Shown here: positions 46,599 to 57,935 of the stretch, piece by piece
Layout of the letters: each line of letters starts with the position of its first letter
Position numbering within the stretch: the first letter of the stretch is position 1
Assembly (NCBI RefSeq): GCF_905404315.1
Contig: NC_066269.1
Location: 2,418,001-2,482,000, forward strand
Direction of reading: 5' to 3'
From: Leptidea sinapis
Lineage: Eukaryota > Arthropoda > Insecta > Lepidoptera > Pieridae
DNA length: 64,000 nucleotides
Notes under the pieces: generated by a model
Seen by the model: the letters and a program-made list of their open reading frames with translations, nothing else
Told to the model about the DNA's origin: nothing
The model's database searches: none
Program-made: the position numbers and the translations under genes

Positions 46599-46910
46599 TA
46601 ACTGCCGTTCCAAATATTCAGTGTATCTCTTACTTGAGATAAAAATCGTAACTATCGTTGACTTTTCTGTCCCAATAAACTTATCGACGGTTACTTACCT
46701 TATCCGTACACGCTGTCTGTCAATGGGACGACGTATAGCAGCGATAGAAATTTGTATGGAAATTGCAATTCACGCGTCCCAATATAAGGCGATGATAATG
46801 ACTTATCGGGTATATTGGGACAGCTTCAGATTATTGACAGCTAATTGACTGACACTAGAAGGGTAGTAATTTATCTCTATCTGTAGGTTGTATATTGGGA
46901 ACGGCCGTAA
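46599..46910. mobile_element. MITE, family A, copy 2
   Basis: Ends 'taactgccgttccaaatatt' and 'atattgggaacggccgta' are mirrored with a few changes. The interior shares 'tcgttgacttttctgtccca', 'aataaacttatcgacggt' and 'cagattattgacagct' with 12,717-13,007. About 312 bp. Confidence 0.8.
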
Positions 46911-47307
46911 GACGTCATAACTACCTACAACTGGAGTTTCGTTTTCAAAATAGTTTTTTAACTTCTCGTGTTGCAGCTTCAGTCGCGTAAAGGTGAAAAT
47001 TTGCGCAGTTGCGACACGTTTCAAAAAGCATTTCGACATAATATCATAAACCGCCAAAATTTAAGAATAAAATATTTACGAAAAAAGAATTTCGTTCTTC
47101 GCCTTAATACGATTTTCAGCCCTGTTTCTGAAAGGAGGCTCAAGAGCTTTTTTTGAGAGGGGGGCAATTGAGTAATTCGTGTAGTTCCCTTAGGCTTACA
47201 ATATACTAGCGGGTAGATACACGAAGAGCGATAAAAGAAGAACATCTGTAACGGAATTACAACAAGATAGAAAGGAAAGTCAGTCAAGTTGATTGATTAG
47301 GTATATA
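46911..47307. other. No gene seen
   Basis: No exon recognised. 47,145-47,280 is mixed composition with 'gatagaaaggaaagtcagtc', a word also present near 22,690 in diverged form. Confidence 0.4.
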
Positions 47308-47707
47308 TCTTATATATAAAATTCTCGTGTCACAATGTTAGTTACCTTACTCCTCCGAAACAGCTTTATTGATTTTACCAAATTTTATATGCATATACAG
47401 TAGGTCTGAGAATCGGCTCCTATCTATTTTTCATCCCCCTAAATGTTAAGTTTTTTATTTTATTATGATTCAACATTAAAAGATACATACAAATTTAAAT
47501 TTTCGCCCTTCTACGATCAACAACTATTTTTGTATCACGATTTTTATATTATTCTGTTCCATCCACCAAACCGATATAGGGTTGCCAGATACAATAATTG
47601 TAGTACGATATATTTGGTAAGTCTGAGAATCGGCTGCATCAAAATTTTTAATAATTGATTTTGTTTAATGTGTTATATGGCAATACGACGTTTGCTGGGT
47701 CAGCTAG
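47308..47707 (+). mobile_element. Helitron-like element, diverged
   Basis: A|TCTTATATATAAAATTCTC start, 'gctgggtcagCTAG|T' end. The middle has an internal duplication of 'tctgagaatcggct'. The next relative begins at once. Confidence 0.65.
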
Positions 47708-47708
47708 T

Positions 47709-48026
47709 ACTATATATAAAATTCTCATGTCGCAGAGTTTGTAGTTAAACTCCTTCGAAACGGCTTGACCGATTCTCATGAAATTTTGAGTGCATTAGGT
47801 AGGTCTGAGAATCGGACAACATCTATTTTTCATCCTCCAAAACGTTTAGGGTGGTCCACGCCAATTTTTATTTTTTATTTTTTTGACTATTATTTTAAAT
47901 TGGTTTGATTATGAGTCAGCATTAAAAACTACATACAACTTCAAATTTTCACCCATCTACGATTAGCAGTTACTTTTGTATCGCGATTTTAATATCGGCA
48001 ATACAACGTTTGCTGGGTCAGCTAGT
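47709..48026 (+). mobile_element. Helitron-like element, tandem neighbour
   Basis: Starts directly at the 3' end of the previous copy ('ctagtactatatataaaatt') and ends 'gggtcagCTAG|T'. It is much closer to 36,457 than its tandem neighbour is, so the pair arose by separate events rather than by simple duplication. Confidence 0.65.
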
Positions 48027-48149
48027 ATACTATATAGTTATTTTTTGTCAAATAAATGACACGGTTTCAGCTTGGTTTTTCAAGTTCAAAGTCTTCTCAG
48101 GTCTGACTTATGAGGCATACCTTTTCGAATGGGTGGTGGTAGCAAAGAG

Positions 48150-48410
48150 GATGTAAATACTACGTAACAAGCGGCGGAACTGCCTACGTAATAATTGAAA
48201 TTCAGTTTAGTATGAAACGTGCAGTGATTTGACATAAGTTTGAAATAGTAGTAATTACATTATGGCGATTGGCGACAAAGTATAATTCGCCTAAGTTTGA
48301 AAGCGAATAGTTGCTTAAAACGTAGTGGATTTCGGCTATCTCTGTTTTTTACAAGATTATAGCCGTCATCTGTCAATCTATCAATTACTGCACGTTTCAT
48401 ACAATCGAGT
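48150..48410 (+). repeat. Dispersed repeat, family R, with inverted arms
   Basis: Shares 'aagaggatgtaaatactacg' and 'gcgattggcgacaaagtata' with 10,570-10,718. Here the word 'tatgaaacgtgcagt' (about 48,210) is mirrored exactly by 'actgcacgtttcata' (about 48,388), 15 bp, so a foldback element is likely. Confidence 0.6.
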
Positions 48411-48519
48411 GAATCGCTTTTTTCTTAGAGGTTCCCTAGGCTGCTATCAACGTCTTTTAACAATTTCTTTGAATTTCGTAATACATTTGTTTGGAACATT
48501 TTCTGGGATCATGTTGTAA

Positions 48520-48620
48520 AATAATAATATATGTATAGTCGCTCCACAAAAGACTGACTCGACTTAGCCGAGTAGTAGGCATGATAAGTTTATGCTTGTT
48601 CCTATTGTTTACATAAATAC
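48520..48620 (-). repeat. Family L fragment
   Basis: Contains 'ccacaaaagactgactcgac' and 'gagtagtaggcatgataagt', the 5' part of the family seen at 39,840-39,910. Confidence 0.45.
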
Positions 48621-49077
48621 GAACTTAGGATGGTACTTTCACAGAATAATATAAAATGAAACCTCATTATATTATTTTTACTATTGTTATTAAAAATATA
48701 TTTGTTGAATACTGACGTACCTACCTAGGTGTACTTGACGTATTATTACTCAAGACCTTTATTGCAATATTCCACACGCTGTTCTAGAACAAACTTAAGT
48801 TTCTTTATGGAACAAACCTATCATTTTGAAAGTTGTATCTTGTGAAATCAGCTACAACTTATTACCTTCTAGAATATTTTAAAATTGTAACTTAAAAATT
48901 CAATGACAGACTTCTTCTGTACGCAATAATATTATACTATTATATTTCTGTCTCTTGTTTTGGCAATAGTACCTATATACATTTTAATTATGATTGCGAG
49001 AAAATACTCGATGTAGAAAAAGAGAAATATGGCCAAATTCTCATGAAACATAATAACTACGTGATAATTACACTCAC
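48621..49077. other. No gene seen; intron of the secreted-protein gene
   Basis: AT-rich. If the signal-peptide exon to the right is real, this is the start of its first coding intron on the minus strand. Confidence 0.4.
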
Positions 49078-49132
49078 CTGATTGGGAATTGTGAACAACT
49101 ACTAATAATGTCACTAAAAATCCTGTTAACAT
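49078..49132 (-). CDS. First coding exon with signal peptide, secreted protein
   Basis: Minus strand: ATG at 49,132, then MLTGFLVTLLVVVHNSQS followed by one base of the next codon and a strong donor 'cag|gtgagtg'. The peptide has the layout of a signal sequence: short start, hydrophobic core LVTLLVVV, then small polar residues at the end. It is 55 nt, ending in phase 1. The exon at 37,905-38,095 needs exactly one preceding base, so joining them yields a Val at the junction and an open frame through both. That linkage is inference from phase, strand and order; an intermediate exon could exist. An in-frame upstream Met at 49,291 is less likely because it would bury the hydrophobic core. Confidence 0.55.
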
Positions 49133-51681
49133 TTTTCTATTTGTGATAAATAACAAACATACAACGTGTTCATAAAATTCAAAACCCTTTGCATGGTGCA
49201 ATAAATTGTATTTAAAATAAAAGTAAGTATTTATATCACTGCACGAAGTTATTTCACCAATTAAACAATACTGTTGAACTTCCACGCACACTCAGCAGAA
49301 TAAAAGTTTAGTAAAAAAGATTCTAACTACAATTTTATGCATTCGAATCGTCGAAATCATTTTGGCGCGAAAAGTTGTTCAGTACCCGTCTTACTCACAC
49401 ACGTCTCACCGCGAACTATCAAGTTATTCAAGATGTACCTATCAACTTTGTAATTTTATCCGCATATTTAGTGAGTACCTACAAAGAGTAGTTGCTGTAT
49501 ACTTATCAAGTTGTCACTAATGTTATAATTTTTTATTCAAATTTTATGCCTTGGTAACAAAGGTTTTAAGTAAGGTTTTTTATATATTGTTTTTGCTATT
49601 CTGTTTTCACGATGTAATTCACTTCATTTCATTTAATATTGTTAGAACTTAAAATTAAGATTATTTTAAATGTTGTGAGCCTTCTTGAGTGTAAATTCCA
49701 CTAAGATTCGTCTTCTATCAATTCGACATGTGTTTCACCTCTACACGAGGCATCCTCAGGAGATGTTCACTCACCAAATTCATGTTCCACATGACATGAC
49801 ACTCAAGAAAGGTCATGTCATTTGGACATTTGAATAATTGTGAATTTCCCCAAAGTAACGCCTAATTCAATAAATTGCTAGAATTTTATTTTTAACATAT
49901 TTTTATGTTTGCTTGTAACGTCTTTTGTCTTTTTATAAGTCATCAAGTGATTGCTGGCGAGGTTTATGAATATCTGGTTATTTGGTTAATTTATGAATTT
50001 CACACGCTGGTAGAAGTCTATAAATAATAAAAAAATTCCGATAGTTTCTTCATTTGATCTACAGTGTGGGCAAACATTATTTCGCATAACGCCTAGTAAG
50101 GCGAGGTTGGTGGTTTAGGTATTATCTCCAAAATGCAATCTATTATCGTGACTATAAAATCTCGATTGTTATCTTTCAATATATTGATTGTACAATTGAT
50201 GTTACAGGTATGCTTTCTTGTATGCTGCTTTACTACTTTCATGTCTTGTTCCTGTTTCCACACTTTTAACCATATCTTTTGAATTTCTCGCTCAATAAAT
50301 TGGAGGCAATCAGTCATAGTGATCTCAATTATAATTAAAAAAATTATCAACATGATTAATATTTTCATACTATGCAGCCATAATAGCCATTTTGATATCT
50401 GTTATGTCTCTAAGTAATAGCACCCATATGAAGGCAATTGAATATGCTCAAGTTGGTACTTCTACATAATTTATGTATAAAACCGTATCAAGGAGTATAA
50501 TATTAAAATGGGGCCCTTTAAAACTTGTAGACTACTTCGTTTCTTGGAATTACATGAAAGAATGAACGGTTGTCAATATTGAGGCAATCTCAATTAATCT
50601 CAGTGCTGAAACTTTTTGTATTAGAAGAATTAAAAATCTGACCCATACTAGATAGAACCCACCAAGATTAATTAAATTCAGTTATTTCCTAAACATTATG
50701 TTATATGGAAGTTTGCTATGGGGGAAAGCAGCTGATATCGGAACAATGTTTGTTTTGCAACAAAGGGGTAATTAGTGCCATATAATCTGCATTAAGAAAG
50801 TAATATTTATAATGAACTGTAAGAACAGCTTCGAATCCCGTTTATTCTTAATAGTGCATGTAGTCCTAATCTCCTAGCAAAACGAGAACATTTTCAAGTG
50901 TAGAAACTTAATTAGTAATTTCCATTTCATGAATATAACGAGTGGATAGCACAATTTTTCTGCTGCTGCTTTTAATGATTTACTACCCACCGATTTAGTT
51001 ATTACCCAAATTAGAACAAATTAAATCTAACAAAGAAGAACGATGAAATGCTAACCACACGAGTCACGGGAAAATAAGATGTAAATGTCAGTGTCAGAGG
51101 CAAAAATAAAATGAAGAAATTAGAAAAAGAACACACTGGTGACATCTGACAGCCGACTTTTAAACAGTAAACATTGAACACTGTATGGGTCATGGGAAAT
51201 AGAAATTGTAATTTGGAAATAACAATGTTGAATGTACACTTTTACTAAACTTTACAAACAAAAGTTTTTTTAAATATTTTATTAATTTTATAGGTACCTC
51301 TACTTTTATAATTATTAATTATCCATCTATTTTAGTTTCTTAATTATATGTAATTACTTGTAAATTGTAGTAAGTATGTAAAGTGGCTTTTCTTTAAAGC
51401 CACGTATATTCTTAATTCAAAACATTTTTATTCCCAGAAATGGACGTGCAAATCCTAAAAAACTACAAGATAATCTAAATGCTATTTACTTTCCTACACA
51501 CCTTCACATAGACTTATTTATATCGCATCTATAATGGGATGTGTGACTCCTGATGGTATGATACTAATATTTTGGTAATCTACAGAGAATTATCGATGAT
51601 GTGATCTAAGATTGTACGTACCAGCAATTTAATTGCTTTCGCCAACCTTATAATTAGTAATATCACTTACAATTTACCAAA
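49133..51681. other. No gene; likely shared 5' flanks
   Basis: AT-rich. About 49,330-49,440 is GC-richer ('tttggcgcgaaaagttgttc', 'acacgtctcaccgcgaacta') and may be promoter or 5' UTR of the minus-strand gene. A dispersed segment with 'gacatgtgtttcacctctac' is at 49,725. 51,400-51,681 would be upstream of the transporter gene. Nothing else is recognised. Confidence 0.4.
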
Positions 51682-54600
51682 ATGAGTTCTACAAGAATAA
51701 TATCTAAAGTTTTTGTGGGCTGTTGCCTTAGTACTACTTTTATGGAGATCATTGTTGTAAATAAGCCAGATGCTGCAAACTTAGTAACATTTTCACAGTT
51801 CCTCAGTATAGCATTACAGGGTCTGTTGGCAATGAGAGAGAGTGTTGTAAGTATTTTAAACACAAGTAATTTATGCATGTTTTTAGTTTGTTTTACTAAT
51901 GCTTTTCGTTTTTCAGTTGTCCCCAAACATTCCTCTGAAGCATTATTTAATCCTTATTTGTTTATTTTTTGCCACCAGTGTAGCAAATAATTATGTTTAT
52001 ACATTGCATGTGCCGTCCACTCTACACATGATCATAAGGTAACCCCCCTAGACAATCTATTTTGTTTTATTGTGATGTGAGATTTGAACCTTATATTATT
52101 AATATTATACTAACTATATCTGCAGTGGTGACCCTGTTTCATGAGTCTCCAAAAGGTGCTTTAAAATGAGATGGAGTATAGGTACACTATATTTGAAGTA
52201 AATTCTACACATTCTTTGTTAGCAGTAACCCAAATAAAAACTAATTTTAAGATGTCAAGTGTTCACTGATGATGACATGAGAAACAGTGCTTCTTTCTAA
52301 AGAGGTCCAATTGTTTTTGAATAAATTACTAAAACTAACTTAAAAATGATGCTTTTATCTGATAAATGAAATGACATGTCCTTTGCATAGAGCTTTTCAG
52401 GTATAGATTTAAATTAAAAACAGTTGGTATTATAATATTAAAATCCTATACATCTAAAATTATTTCTCTTATAAATATTTTACTGATAATTTGTGGATTT
52501 GCATAAAATGCAATTTTTTTATTATTATTGATAAACAAGCACAATAAAGAATTATTTAACTAATGGTATAATATATATTTTAATATACTTGCACATCCAA
52601 CAACTTATTTTACTAAGTTGACAGTCTATTTGACGGACATGATGTAAAAAAATGGTACCCATAATATATAAAACACTTATTGGTATGGGCTGTAACAATT
52701 GTTGAATTTTCAGATCAGCAGCTTCTCCAGCAAGCATGCTAGTCTCATGGTATGTCAAGAGAAAAAAACCGAAATTAAACTCATTAATAGGGTCTATAAT
52801 AATCACCTTTGGAGTATTCATTGCTACTTATGGAGATGCTACAATAATTGAAAAGAGACAAGGCAAATTTTTTCAGTGGTGTATGGGTGTAATTCTGCTG
52901 CTAGTGACTCTCATTTCTGGGGCGTTCACTGGTTTGCAGCAAGAAAGTTTGTACACAAAATATGGAAAGCATCCACAAGAGGTATGACATTGTTATAACA
53001 AATAGCCATTACAATTTAATATGATATCCTACTAATATCTTCCCTATCTTGGTGTGCGTCCATGGAAAATGGGATGTCACTTTAATGGCTGACAGGCTTG
53101 CCCTGCATCTTTCAGTGTGACAACTCTCTCTGTTAATAATTATTCTCACATTAAACATTTTATTGAGATAACAGATACGACTAAGGGACATTCAAGAAAA
53201 GAGCATACTCCCACCTTAAAGGTCGGCAACGCATTTCTTGACACACCTGTTGTTGCGGATGTCCATGGGCGGTTGCCTCACCTCTCCCCATCCCGTGAGC
53301 CTCTTGCCCGTTTGCCCCCTCTCATATAAAAAAAAACCTTTAGTTGCGAATGCAATGAGCAACTACTAGTGGATAGTAAGACTGCAGTGAGAAAACATCA
53401 TAACCCTTCCCTGACAGTATAAATACTCTGAATTCATTCAATACAAGAAGATAAATAATTCTTGGTATTCAATTTTCCAATAAAGTACCTGACAGTATAC
53501 TAGGACTCGCTAAGCACAAATTTAAGAAATACACTGGCCTGTAAAACTAAGTATCACACTTTTAAAATTGCAATAACTTTTTAAGTCCAAAGATTTCAAA
53601 AGTAATAGGACTCAAACAGTTAAATTTTATATATAAAAACTTCATAATCATAAAAAATAAACTTTTTTGAATGACAGTTATACCATTATTTTTTTTGTTT
53701 ACAAATTTATCCTTGATCATCATGCACATAGACTTTATTTATCATGCCTCTTTCACCTGAAGAATGTGTTAGGATTATGACTTTTCTGGAACTAGGCATC
53801 AGTATGTGTCATGCTACAAGAATAGTGGGTGTGACTTTACAAACAGTTCAGAAAGTGAGACACAGGTACGGAGACACTGGAATCTATCTGAGGATACCTT
53901 TTAATGGTAGATCCAGGGATACTAGTTCAAGTTCAAGTTTTTATTCGTAAATACTATTACACGTCATACATAGTTAACATAATAATTCAATTATTAATTT
54001 ATAAATTCATTATATGAGCAAAACGAGCGCTCAATGATGGCTTATTATGAGTTTATATTTAAAAGTGTTACAATTTGACACGCTTGTGATATAGTCCGGG
54101 AGTTTATTATAAACCCGAGCGCTCCTACGGGCTAATCTACCAGATAGATTTTCGATGTGGTGATCCCACGACAAAGTTTGATCTAATTGAAAACCGAGGA
54201 AGGACGCTGCTTTAACCTGTTGTAAACGAACATCATTGATATTTACAACCAGCTGCCGCCGAGTCCGACCAGAGTGATCGAAACATATAAATTGGGTCTT
54301 TGTTAGATTTAACACCAGACCGTTTCCGCGGAACCATTCAGGCAATTGATTTCTGCCAGCCAACATCTAGTGACCAAGATCTCTTATATTTTTCCACTGT
54401 GTTAAGAAATTGACAAATAAATTTAATTTAAGTCCAGCAATAGCTTCTACAGGCCTAAACTAAAAACTAGAGACACTACATTGACAAGACTTGCTGAAGC
54501 AAATCTGAAACGCAAAAGACAAGCGAGTAGCCCCAAAGTCAAGAGAGAGCATAAAGTAGTGAGACTGGGATAAGCTACTTTAAAATTTAAATTAAATAAT

Positions 54601-55620
54601 AATTGATAAATTTAAATTTTCAAACAAACAAATTATATGCTTAGGAAACCAAATTTAATCGCCCTTACCTGGTCGCATAAGATGGCAAGAATTGGGTGTC
54701 AGTGCCTATGCTAGCACGCGGCTACTAGATTTCTTACAGGTTGTTCTGAAAAGATATTATGAAATTTTTATTTTTGAATATTTTTTTATCATTATGGTTA
54801 AGTAGGTAGTTCTACCCATGTGTTTATTTAATGTCGCCATTCTAGCGCCACGCTGTGTATAATTTTCTGTTTCATAGCGTCACGGGCAACAGCTAGTTTC
54901 TTCATAAGTCTAGATTATTTTCATTTCAAACAGTAACAACTCGAGTTGTTTTCTATTGGAACCCATACTATTGGAATGTATAGTCTACTGTACAGTTTCA
55001 AAGACACCTGATAAAATTTGTTGTAAAAAGCCATTTATTCTAAATCTGTAACTTTCTATAGTTTAGATTAGAAGAAATGGAAGTTTTAAAGTGTGATACT
55101 TCTCTTCTTTTACAAAAAAGGCTTACTATAGTACATATAGCAAACTATATAAAAGAAAATAATGTGTGGTTCTTGGTGGTTAGGACATTTACAATGTTAT
55201 GTTATTTATCATACCCTTTAGTAAATAAATGTATTTCTAATACAAAATATTTTGTTCCAGATGCTATTCTTCACTCATGCAATCCCGGTTCCGTTGTTCC
55301 TAGTGATATCATCCGAATTATACTCTGTAGCCTTAAGTTTATCAATCTATTTATGGTTGTTACTCGTGATAAATACTGTATCTCAATTCTTTTGCTCCAG
55401 TTCCGTCCATGAATTAGCAACTAAGGAAACATCTGTTACTGTTACGTTTATTCTCACTATAAGGAAATTTTTATCTTTGTTAATTTCATCTATAGTTTTT
55501 AAAAATAGCATTACTATTTATCATATTGTTGGATCTGTTTTAGTTTTTATTGGCACATATTTTTATTTTGATTTCTTTTACAACATGAAACAGCAGCCAG
55601 TTAAATATAAGAAAAAATGA
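51682..55620 (+). CDS. Slc35b4: SLC35B4-type nucleotide-sugar transporter
   Basis: Four coding exons: 51,682-51,846, 51,917-52,038, 52,714-52,981 and 55,261-55,620, all with GT/AG introns and matching phases, giving 304 residues. The family is the multi-pass Golgi/ER transporter of UDP-xylose and UDP-GlcNAc; the fly homologue Efr also carries GDP-fucose. Family signatures in order: VFVGCCLSTTFMEIIVV, NLVTFSQFLSIALQGL, FFATSVANNYVYTLHVPSTL, then RSASPASMLVS-like at the exon 2/3 join, GLQQESLYTKYGKHPQE, and near the end VTFILTIRKFLSLL and IVGSVLVFIGTYFYF. It ends QPVKYKKK, a lysine-rich cytosolic tail as in relatives. The loop after exon 4 start is about a dozen residues shorter than in the human protein. 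Start chosen because homologues begin about here. Intron 3 (2.3 kb) is full of transposon debris. Confidence 0.9.
53730..53925 (+). mobile_element. Tc1-like transposase N-terminal fragment
   Basis: Plus strand from 53,744 reads MPLSPEECVRIMTFLELGIS, then TRIVGVTLQTVQKVRHRYGD and TGIYLR. This is the paired helix-turn-helix start of Tc1-family transposases (LSPEER...I..L..G.S...IAR..GVS..TV..V..RY..TG). The catalytic domain is missing. Lies inside intron 3 of the transporter gene. Confidence 0.75.
53928..54395 (-). mobile_element. Non-LTR retrotransposon RT C-terminal remnant
   Basis: Minus strand reads QLPEWFRGNGLVLNLTKTQF, then VNINDVRLQQVKAASFLGFQ and LDQTLSWDHHIENLSGRLAR. This matches the end of reverse transcriptase (N.LVLN..KT.F, FLG..LD..L.W..HI). 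It then jumps by deletion to VYNKLPDYI. The left end has a (ttcaag)n microsatellite tail at 53,928-53,945, the usual 3' terminus. It sits directly behind the Tc1-like fragment. Confidence 0.8.
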
Positions 55621-55714
55621 TTAATCTGGCAACTGACTTGGATTACGTAAATATCTTTTAAATGAATTTGTTGCACCCTATATTCCTTTATTAAGGTCTA
55701 TCCCCCATACACAT

Positions 55715-56000
55715 GGTTGGGGCCAATAAAACTCTATTATGTGTGTATCACAGATTGGCATAAGATTTTCACTGATGCTTCTAAAACATCCATGTGCCCG
55801 GTTGGTGGTGCGATATGGATCCCCTCTACAGTTATATTTATACACGGAACTATATCGCCATACCCGAAGCTATTTTATTAAGTCCCATAGCCTGAACAAT
55901 TCTATTACCTTCACTTTCAGACTTCAAAAGCTGCCTTCAATCAATCCTCTCAAATCCATTAAGTTCAAAAAGTATAACTACACAAGATAAGTGAAATTTT
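55715..56000 (+). mobile_element. Retrotransposon RNase H fragment
   Basis: Plus strand contains HKIFTDASKTSMCPVGGAIW, the start of an RNase H domain (first catalytic Asp in T-D-A-S). It continues for a few dozen codons to LQKLPSINPLKS-like words in shifting frames. Downstream of the transporter stop codon. The remaining catalytic residues were not found. Confidence 0.65.
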
Positions 56001-56479
56001 AAAGGAGTGCTATGATTTCAAATTAACATAGATGCGAGGCCATACAGGCATATTTGGTTCACATTCCCTACAACATTCTCAAATCTTCTCTCACGTCTTG
56101 TCACGTCACCTTCAAATCTAAGCTGTTTGAGACTTGGTCGAACATGTGGCAAAAATCCAAAACTGCAAGAGTCGCAATATATTGAACTGCTTTAAAAACC
56201 TGGATCTCGAAATTTAGGATCCCCAATGAAATAATAATCTCAACAGTTTCTCGGTAACGCTTAAACCATTCTTTGAGTCTAGTATTTCTAGCCAAACTTA
56301 TAATTAGAGATCATTCTCTGTGATTTTGGACTAGATAAGGGAAATATGGGCTATTTGATCTTTAGTTGCCCTTTTAGTAACATTCATAGTTTTTGCAAAC
56401 AGGATGACTCCACGTAATATGTACCTAGGTAACACTGAAAATGTTTAGAAAATGAAAAACGGCTTAATGTCGTTTGCTG
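56001..56479. other. No gene seen
   Basis: Mixed composition. It may be further retrotransposon debris, but no protein match was recognised. Confidence 0.4.
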
Positions 56480-57935
56480 TCGTAGACAGTTGCTAATACT
56501 TTTATTGTTTTTCGAAGTAATCTCCGTTCCTCTCTACACGTCGTCGCATTCGATGGAACCACTGCGAATAGCAGTGGGCCCATTCTTCCTTAGGGGTCTC
56601 TTCTATGTCATTTTCGTACGCTTTCACCGCATCTTCAGGGCTCGTATGGGAATACACTGCTTACAGATCTTCGCCACTTTTCGGCAACGGTCGTATTTCT
56701 ATATAGAGAGGTAATAGTAGAGACAGGAGTAGAGACGATATCTATATAGAGTGGTAAAATGCATTACTTTTGCATAATTTAGTAGAATTATATTACAATA
56801 ATAATAACGAGAGGGGTGTGTTATAGGAGCTCTATATAATTCCGCATAGACTGATCACTGAACACGTGCAGTCGGCACCAATACTTAAAGACGACTGACT
56901 GACCGGCTACCACAGCCGACCGCCCGATTTGTTTTCGTATTATGAACACATGATTTGACTCCTATTTCTTTTGCACAAGGTGCAAAATGCAAGTGCATTG
57001 TTTAGGGTTCTTACGATTGAATGGTTCGGGTGTTTCCGGGAATACGCCAATTAGCGACGATCTGTATGCGCATTATTAATTTGGGAGCACTGTACCTCGA
57101 ATTTTATCTTTAGTTGTCAGCTGCCATAGTCAAATATTCAACAGCCCGTTTTGCGGAGTGCGCTGAAGCATAGTCATGGTGAAGGAGAGAAGGATCCTGA
57201 TACGAGAGCGCTGCTGTCGAATTTTTTCCAAGACAACAGGCAAACAGCAATTGACATACCAGTCTGCAGTAACTGTCCTTCCATCTTCTAGCACAACTGT
57301 CGCGAAATGACCTTTCCGACCAAAGAATGAGGCAATCATATTTTTTCCTTGACTTCTTCCTTTCTTTACCTTAGTTGGCAGATCCTCGAAAGGAAACACC
57401 CACTGAGCTGATTGTCTTTTGGTTTCGGGTTCGTAGCCAGCTTTCATCATCTGTGACGATGTCAAATATAGCATTTGAGTCACCGCCGTTGAACTTATCT
57501 AACATTTGGCGACACCAGTCCTAGTGAATGTGTTTCTGGCCGTCAGTTAAAGTATGGGGAATCCATTTGGTACAAAGCTTCCTGACGCCTTAATGTTCGT
57601 GTAATATTTTTTGAACTTGTCTCATACCAATGCCCGTATCTGCTGATAGGTCACTCTCTTATCTTCCTCTATCATGCGTCGCACAGCACTGATGTTATCT
57701 TCAGTAGTCGCTGTTAAATGACGTCCCTCACGCGGATCATCATTGATATTGCTACGTCCACGCTTAAACTCGTTAAACCAATTGTAAATAGTGGCACGAG
57801 ATGGGGCTTCATTAAGAAATGCTAATCGCAGCCTATCATAGCTTTGTTGTTGAGTAAGCCCACAACGAAAGTCATAATAAATCATTGACCGAAAATTTTC
57901 TCACGTTGGTTCATTTTCACGTGTAACAAGTTTTA
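56480..57935 (-). pseudogene. mariner transposase, frameshifted and interrupted
   Basis: Minus strand begins MNQRE near 57,917. A frameshift follows, then MIYYDFRCGLTQQQSYDRL, YNWFNEFKRGRSNINDD and RRMIEEDKRVTYQQIRA. Further pieces in other frames are VTDDESW (first catalytic Asp region), YEPETKRQSAQWVFPFEDL, VLEDGRTVTADWYVN and a HDYASAHS segment with the second Asp. From about 57,120 to 56,715 the sequence is unrelated, and the SPDLAP...DFY region with the third Asp is missing. The end resumes with EDAVKAYENDIEETPKEEWA and WFHRM, ending GDYFEKQ-stop at about 56,490. The element is a relative, not a copy, of the mariner at 32,978 and cannot be active. Confidence 0.88.

Noticed and set aside
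51663..51926. 87-codon minus-strand frame over the transporter start
   Set aside because: Antisense shadow of exon 1 with no family similarity.
55077..55412. 111-codon frame just before transporter exon 4
   Set aside because: Runs in a different frame through the exon and starts in retroelement scrap; the spliced transporter explains the region better.
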